DNA of 10,855 nt from Deltaproteobacteria bacterium (lineage in GTDB: Bacteria; Desulfobacterota; DSM-4660; Desulfatiglandales; HGW-15), in contig CP070840.1 of the NCBI GenBank assembly GCA_020342025.1, positions 2,670,926-2,681,780 of the forward strand, read 5' to 3'. Below the pieces are notes generated by a model that was not told where the DNA came from, did no database searches, and was given only the letters and a program-made list of their open reading frames with translations. The position numbers and the translations under genes are program-made. Shown piece after piece: positions 6,984 to 10,855 of the stretch; positions within the stretch are counted from its first letter, which is position 1, and every line of letters begins with the position of its first letter.

Positions 6984-7631
6984 ATGGCGATAGCAAAGCA
7001 AAAAGTTCAAGCGATGTATCAATCGGGTGCAAAGCATTACGATTTCACCACGATTTTATTTAGACTTATCGGCTTACGAATGAAAACTTACCGTTCAGTG
7101 GCTATAAAAAAGTTGTCTCTTCAACGTGGCGATTTTGTCATAGAGCTTGGCTGTGGTACGGGTCTAAACTTCCCTTTGCTTATGGAACAATTAGGACCGG
7201 CGGGTCGACTGATAGGCGTTGATTTAACACCAGGAATGCTTGACCTTGCACGGGCGAGGGTCAAGAGATCTGGCTGGAAAAACGTGGAACTGGCAAAGTC
7301 AGATATAGCTACCTATTATTTTCCAGAGGGAGTAAACGGTGTGCTTGCCACAGGCGTCTTTGGCTACGTACCCCAATATGACTATGTGATCAAAGAAGCC
7401 TCGAAGTCCCTCGTACCCGGTGGTCACCTAGCAATACTTGATGGCAAGCAGCCCGAAAACTTACCTTCATGGTTGTTCAAAATCGTGTTGAAACTCGGAG
7501 GGCCATTCGTATATACCCCTGAGTATTTCAATGTTCGCCCTTGGGAATCAGTAAAAAGGTATTTTAGAGAGACTTCGTTTGAAACAAGATATGGAGGAAT
7601 GATTTATATTTTATCCGGAACTGCTCCATAA
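6984..7631 (+). CDS. Class I SAM-dependent methyltransferase
   Basis: This 215-residue cytoplasmic protein has the Rossmann-type methyltransferase signature: motif I VIELGCGTG (about 52-60), the acidic residue D80 in LIGVDLT at the end of strand 2, SDIATYYF (about 106-113) as motif II, and LVPGGHLAILDGK (about 143-155) as motif III. It is nearest to UbiE/Methyltransf_11-type enzymes, but the substrate cannot be read: quinone, lipid and small-molecule substrates are all possible. No signal peptide is seen. It begins 26 bp after the cupredoxin gene without a clear ribosome site and is the only cytosolic enzyme in the cluster. It could tune a quinone for the electron-transfer chain, but that is speculative; it could equally be an unrelated passenger. 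Confidence 0.88.
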   Translation: MAIAKQKVQAMYQSGAKHYDFTTILFRLIGLRMKTYRSVAIKKLSLQRGDFVIELGCGTGLNFPLLMEQLGPAGRLIGVDLTPGMLDLARARVKRSGWKNVELAKSDIATYYFPEGVNGVLATGVFGYVPQYDYVIKEASKSLVPGGHLAILDGKQPENLPSWLFKIVLKLGGPFVYTPEYFNVRPWESVKRYFRETSFETRYGGMIYILSGTAP

Positions 7632-7930
7632 GAATGGTCTAAAGACCGCATGAGCTTGGACTACTAAAATGCGTTACGCGCCTTTACCAGGCTGTTATGA
7701 GGGGCCTTCGTCTACCCTGGCCTTCTACCCCGTTAGAGTGATGCTCCTCCATTTATGGTGCGGTTGGCGAGATCTTAAGTCCCAACGAGATTTGGAGAAA
7801 GTCTCGTGTACATTCTCTGACGGGCTCAATGGTGCCCGACTAAAGATTTTGGTAAACGGATCTGAGGAGGATCATTGGCATCATCCGCGCATCAATATTC
7901 AAATTGCAATTCTCACTGTAGCGAGAGTGG
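7632..7930. other. Gap of about 300 bp with several short inverted repeats, no convincing gene
   Basis: No credible coding sequence is seen here. Small inverted repeats occur in series: GGTC-TAAA-GACC at 7636-7647 just after the methyltransferase stop, GTTGG/CCAAC at 7763-7786, CGAGA/TCTCG at 7786-7806 (extendable with one bulge), CGGGC/GCCCG at 7821-7838, and GGATcAT/ATcATCC near 7869-7886. None has a following T-run, so none is a classical terminator. There is also a near-repeat of GGCCTTC(gtc)TACCC at about 7703-7730. It may be a structured leader for the thioredoxin gene, a decayed gene, or chance. Confidence 0.4.
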
Positions 7931-8554
7931 ATGGCATACGAATTCCGGGAGACGATGAGGAAAAAACACGTTTCATATATAACAATTATGGGCTTTGTTG
8001 TGATCTCGATCACCATTGTGCTGCTTGCCCTTCGTGAGAGAGGGGATACACCCTCAACACCCTCAGATTTCGCTGGCAACAAATTAGAGCGACTTTTCCG
8101 TGATATGGGTATCGTAAAAGTTGCCCATGTTACAGACCCGGTAGAGATCGCCCTTAAAGATCTTAATGGTAACATGGTGAGACTCTCTGATTTTAGGGGA
8201 AAAGTGGTCTTTCTTAATTTCTGGGCCACTTGGTGCAGCCCCTGCCGTATTGAGATGCCCTCCATGGAGAGATTGCACAAAAAGCTCAAAGACAGGGGTC
8301 TTGTGATGTTGGCCATAAACCTGGAAGAGCCTGTATCCCTGGTGAGAGCGTTCTTCGAGGAATATAAGTTGAGTTTCACGGCCCTGTTGGACACGAAAGG
8401 AGAAGTGGGAGTCATGTTTGGAATTAGCGCCCTCCCCACAACTTTTATCATATACGAGGATGGACGGATAATAGGCGCTGCTATGGGAGCCCGGGATTGG
8501 TACAGTGAAAAAGCGCTCGCCCTGTTTGAATATTTGATAGATAGAGGCAAATGA
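7931..8554 (+). CDS. Membrane-anchored TlpA/ResA-like thioredoxin
   Basis: This 207-residue protein has an N-terminal membrane anchor (about 15-34) and a periplasmic thioredoxin fold. The active site is W101-C102-S-P-C105 in FWATWCSPCRIEMP, and the cis-proline loop is ISALPTTF (P169). The DFRGKVVFLNF strand before it is typical of the AhpC/TSA-Redoxin-type TlpA family. Such proteins keep periplasmic Cys pairs reduced, for example apocytochrome CxxCH motifs before haem attachment or the two Cys of CuA before copper loading. Both kinds of client are encoded next door, so the context suits a maturation role. An ATG at 7955 (residue 9, MRKKHVSY) gives a more typical anchor start and is a real alternative; neither has a strong ribosome site. 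It is preceded by a gap of about 300 bp, so it may have its own promoter. Confidence 0.9.
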   Translation: MAYEFRETMRKKHVSYITIMGFVVISITIVLLALRERGDTPSTPSDFAGNKLERLFRDMGIVKVAHVTDPVEIALKDLNGNMVRLSDFRGKVVFLNFWATWCSPCRIEMPSMERLHKKLKDRGLVMLAINLEEPVSLVRAFFEEYKLSFTALLDTKGEVGVMFGISALPTTFIIYEDGRIIGAAMGARDWYSEKALALFEYLIDRGK

Positions 8555-8642
8555 GACAATCTAGAGGGTAGGGATTGAAGCGTTGGAGAGGCATACGCGG
8601 TATAGAGTAAAGGGAGGCGACTCTCGGCAATGAGGTATAAAG

Positions 8643-10574
8643 GTGATGAAAAGAGGGGGAATTTTAATACTTATTCTTTTTTCTCTGGCAGTGGCGGTGG
8701 CAGTGCCCCTGCTCGTTCAAATGATACCCCTCGAGACCCGAACCCACCGTATTGTCTTGGAGGCCAAGAAATTTGGCTATTCGCCTTCCAGGATTTTGGT
8801 GAACAAGGGCGATACCATCGTTCTGAAACCCACGTCACTTGACGTCACGCACGGATTTCTTCTTGATGGATATCCGGTAGAGTTTATCATCAAACAGCAG
8901 GGCATTTCATACCTGAAATATACCTGGGAAGATGATGAGGGAAAGCTTCACACGGACTGGGACAAGGTCTCTGAAATCGAATTTGCTGCCGATAAGTCGG
9001 GGAAATTCACCTTCCGTTGCAATCAAACGTGCGGGAATCTTCATCCTTTCATGACGGGGGAATTAATTGTTAGACCCAATACCTCCTATCACCTCTTCGT
9101 TTCATTATCCATTTGGCTAACACTAACCCTCCTTTTCATGTTCAGAACCAACACCAGATTGGGTTTTGCACGTTTCACGCGAATTAATATCCTGGACCGG
9201 CTGCCTTGGGTGAAGCGTATCGTCAGGCTACGCAGTTTTCAGTTTTTGGTGATCTTCCCCAATTTTGTTTTTTTCTATTTGTTCATACTCAGCGCCCTTT
9301 GGGGAAGCCCTGTGGGCAATCGCAATATCAGTATTATTCTCGTATGGATCGCATGGTGGTTTGCCCTAAAAGCTTTCCTGGTACCCTTTGGCGGGAGGGT
9401 CTGGTGTCTGGTTTGTCCTCTTCCCGCACCCGCAGAATGGCTAAACCGCAAGAGCCTGACCGCCGTCAAGTACATTGAAAAACCCTTGAGGGGACTGCAT
9501 CACCGATTTATTGGTTTTCAAAAGGACTGGCCTAAACTGTTGAGTAATATCTGGCTTCAGAATGTCCTCGTCATGGCCCTGATCTCTCTTGCAATCATTT
9601 GGCTTACTCGTCCCATCGCAACAGCCTTTTTATTCCTGGTGATCCTCCTACTCACCTTTGTCCTCGCCCTGATCTATCGTCAAAGGGTATTTTGCTTGTA
9701 TTTGTGTCCTGTGGGGGGGTTTTTGGGACCCTATTCTATGGCTGCCATGACAGAGGTTCGCGCCATAGATCCAGAGGTCTGCAAAAAACACAAAGAGAAA
9801 TGTTGCTACACGGGCGGAACGGATGGCTGGGCTTGCCCCTGGAATCGCTATGTGGGAAACATGGACCGGAACAATTATTGCGGACTCTGTACCGAGTGCA
9901 TCAAGAGCTGCCCCAAAGACAATGTGGGCATCTTCCTTAGGCCCTTTGGCTCAGACCGAACTCTTCAAGGCTATGATGAGGTCTTCAATGTGATCATCAT
10001 GCTGGTGGTGGCCATCGCCTTTATCATTACCATGCTAGGTCCATGGGGAGTGATAAAGCAGGCGGCCAATGTAACCGAAAGCAGGCAAATTATTCCTTTT
10101 CTTGTATACCTTGTCTCCATATGGGGCTCAGCCCTTTTGATCGTTCCAGGGCTCTTTGCACTCACTGCGAAAGCGGCCAACCGCCTTGCCGACAAGCAGG
10201 TAAATGATAGCACAATGATTTTACGCCTAGCCTATATCCTGGTTCCCATAGGAATCTTTAGCTGGATCGCCTTCAGCCTTCCTCCGGTCATGGTCAACTA
10301 CAACTATATTCTCGCGGTCTTATCTGATCCCCTTGGATTGGGATGGGACATTTTTGGCACTGCAAACTATCCTTTTCGGCCTTTTTTGGCTGAATGGATA
10401 CCTGTCATCCTGGGGATTATTGTATTGGCAGGGCTTTATTTTGGCCTGAGCCGAGGATACTTGGCACTTAAAGATCTGTTTCTAGATCCTGTCTTGAGGG
10501 TCAGGGCCATGGTCCTTCCCTCGTTATTTGCCCTTCTCGTTGTCAATCTATTGTTGAGACTCTTCCTGGGCTGA
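8643..10574 (+). CDS. CuA cupredoxin fused to NapH/NosR-type membrane polyferredoxin
   Basis: This protein of 643 residues joins two electron-transfer modules. After an N-terminal helix (about 6-26), residues about 35-145 form a CuA domain with H70 (VTHGF), C126, C130, H134 and M137 (CNQTCGNLHPFM). A helix follows at about 150-168, then a multi-helix membrane region of the kind seen in NapH, NosR and CcoG. It has CLVCP (C255, C258), CLYLCP (C351, C355), and a full ferredoxin motif C413-x2-C416-x2-C419-x3-C423-P; extra Cys at 380, 387, 388 and 398 may complete a second cluster. Four or more further helices lie in 440-643. It could move electrons from the membrane or cytosolic face through Fe-S clusters to a periplasmic copper centre. 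The start is GTG 8643 or the adjacent ATG 8646. I know no standard family with this domain order. Confidence 0.88.
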   Translation: MMKRGGILILILFSLAVAVAVPLLVQMIPLETRTHRIVLEAKKFGYSPSRILVNKGDTIVLKPTSLDVTHGFLLDGYPVEFIIKQQGISYLKYTWEDDEGKLHTDWDKVSEIEFAADKSGKFTFRCNQTCGNLHPFMTGELIVRPNTSYHLFVSLSIWLTLTLLFMFRTNTRLGFARFTRINILDRLPWVKRIVRLRSFQFLVIFPNFVFFYLFILSALWGSPVGNRNISIILVWIAWWFALKAFLVPFGGRVWCLVCPLPAPAEWLNRKSLTAVKYIEKPLRGLHHRFIGFQKDWPKLLSNIWLQNVLVMALISLAIIWLTRPIATAFLFLVILLLTFVLALIYRQRVFCLYLCPVGGFLGPYSMAAMTEVRAIDPEVCKKHKEKCCYTGGTDGWACPWNRYVGNMDRNNYCGLCTECIKSCPKDNVGIFLRPFGSDRTLQGYDEVFNVIIMLVVAIAFIITMLGPWGVIKQAANVTESRQIIPFLVYLVSIWGSALLIVPGLFALTAKAANRLADKQVNDSTMILRLAYILVPIGIFSWIAFSLPPVMVNYNYILAVLSDPLGLGWDIFGTANYPFRPFLAEWIPVILGIIVLAGLYFGLSRGYLALKDLFLDPVLRVRAMVLPSLFALLVVNLLLRLFLG

Positions 10575-10577
10575 ACA

Positions 10578-10611
10578 GCTGCCTGACAGAGATCTCGTCT
10601 GTAATGGCAGT
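10578..10611 (+). terminator. Terminator-like hairpin after the cluster, lacking a T-tract
   Basis: Just after the last stop codon, CTGCC (10579-10583) pairs with GGCAG (10606-10610), and inside it ACAGA (10586-10590) pairs with TCTGT (10598-10602) around a 7-nt loop. It is followed by an A-run, not a T-run, so it is at best a weak or factor-assisted terminator or a 3' mRNA-stabilising hairpin. Confidence 0.45.
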
Positions 10612-10672
10612 CAAAAAAATTACTTGCCAGGCCACCGCTCTTTAAGGCGTCCGGATCCTCTAATTTTTGGCT

Positions 10673-10687
10673 GGATACTTTTTACTC
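10673..10687. promoter_or_regulatory. Operator copy 3, distal site of second pair
   Basis: The site reads GGATACTTTTTACTC, 13 of 15 identical to the copy at 3443, with the GGATA half intact. It lies 43 bp before copy 4, the same spacing as the first pair. Confidence 0.6.
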
Positions 10688-10692
10688 GATGA

Positions 10693-10710
10693 AATCAATA
10701 TTCATTGATT
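10693..10710. repeat. Perfect inverted repeat between the second operator pair
   Basis: AATCAAT (10693-10699) and ATTGATT (10704-10710) are perfect 7-nt inverted arms around ATTC. It lies between operator copies 3 and 4 and has no counterpart between copies 1 and 2, so it may be the site of a further regulator or a chance AT-rich palindrome. Confidence 0.4.
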
Positions 10711-10715
10711 CAAAT

Positions 10716-10730
10716 GAATACTTTCTATCC
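10716..10730. promoter_or_regulatory. Operator copy 4, proximal site of second pair
   Basis: The site reads GAATACTTTCTATCC, 11 of 15 identical to the copy at 3486, with the TATCC half intact. It starts 113 bp before the sigma-54 promoter at 10829; the equivalent distance for the first pair is 112 bp. Confidence 0.55.
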
Positions 10731-10828
10731 ATTCTTCTTACGATGATTGGATGAAATTTTATCCTTAGCATCTTGATAACCCAGAATAATTATTTAATTT
10801 CAATATATTAGTTAGATTTCTGTTACTC

Positions 10829-10844
10829 TGGCACGCCAATTGCC
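10829..10844 (+). promoter_or_regulatory. Second sigma-54 (RpoN) promoter at the right edge
   Basis: TGGCACGCCAATTGCC matches TGGCACRNNNNTTGCW at all but the last, weak position. GG (10830-10831) and GC (10842-10843) are separated by exactly 10 bases. Transcription would start near the last base of the window, so its target gene lies just beyond it and is probably under the same activator as the cluster described here. Confidence 0.88.
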
Positions 10845-10855
10845 TTATAAGGATT

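Noticed and set aside
7669..8037. Open reading frame of 122 codons before and over the thioredoxin gene
   Set aside because: It lacks a ribosome site, has no recognisable domain, and runs over 100 bases into the thioredoxin anchor in another frame.
8589..8606. GG-N10-GC spaced sequence before the CuA-polyferredoxin fusion gene
   Set aside because: Only the GG and GC dinucleotides match the sigma-54 consensus; neither TGGCAC nor TTGC is present and no operator pair lies upstream.
8630..8842. Open reading frame of 70 codons at the start of the fusion gene
   Set aside because: It lies almost wholly inside the CuA domain coding region in another frame and shows no protein-like features; the CuA frame is clearly the real one.
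10749..10764. GGATGAAATTTTATCC as a possible fifth operator
   Set aside because: It is 16 rather than 15 bp, differs in the centre, and has no counterpart at the equivalent distance in the first control region.

Overview
The window looks like a chromosomal segment of a Gram-negative anaerobe, most plausibly from the Desulfobacterota (the old Deltaproteobacteria). Three things suggest this: sigma-54 promoters paired with an NtrC-type regulator, a periplasmic multihaem c-type cytochrome, and a TGGAGT-type intergenic hairpin repeat of a kind I associate with that phylum. The assignment is an inference; no rRNA or taxonomic marker gene is present.

Left third (1-3309, minus strand). Reading from right to left there is a membrane sensor histidine kinase of the ZraS/NtrB type with a Met-rich periplasmic sensor domain, then a DmeF-type cation-diffusion-facilitator metal exporter, then an NtrC-family response regulator cut by the left window edge. 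The exporter stop codon overlaps the regulator start, so kinase, exporter and regulator look like one operon. This implies a metal-responsive two-component system.

Middle (3310-3671). A divergent control region holds two copies of a 15-bp partly palindromic operator (consensus GGATAYTTWTTAYCC), 43 bp apart, followed by a near-perfect sigma-54 -24/-12 promoter facing right. The same layout (two operators 43 bp apart, then a sigma-54 promoter about 112 bp further on) recurs at the right edge (10673-10844), pointing at a gene just outside the window. This is the strongest non-coding discovery here and defines a probable regulon of the two-component system.

Right two thirds (3672-10574, plus strand). 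Seven genes run in one direction: a small exported PepSY-like protein, a membrane-anchored CuA (cytochrome oxidase subunit II-like) protein, a pentahaem cytochrome c with an N-terminal carboxypeptidase-regulatory-like domain, an exported blue-copper-like cupredoxin, a SAM-dependent methyltransferase, a membrane-anchored TlpA/ResA-like thioredoxin, and a large membrane protein that fuses a CuA cupredoxin domain to a NapH/NosR-type membrane polyferredoxin.

Together the exported proteins could form a copper-, haem- and iron-sulphur-based electron path between the membrane and the periplasm, with the thioredoxin helping to reduce Cys pairs for CuA or haem insertion. No terminal reductase or oxidase catalytic subunit is present, so the substrate is unknown. 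The metal-sensing regulator, copper proteins and metal exporter suggest that the module is expressed in response to metal (copper is my guess) or to envelope redox state.
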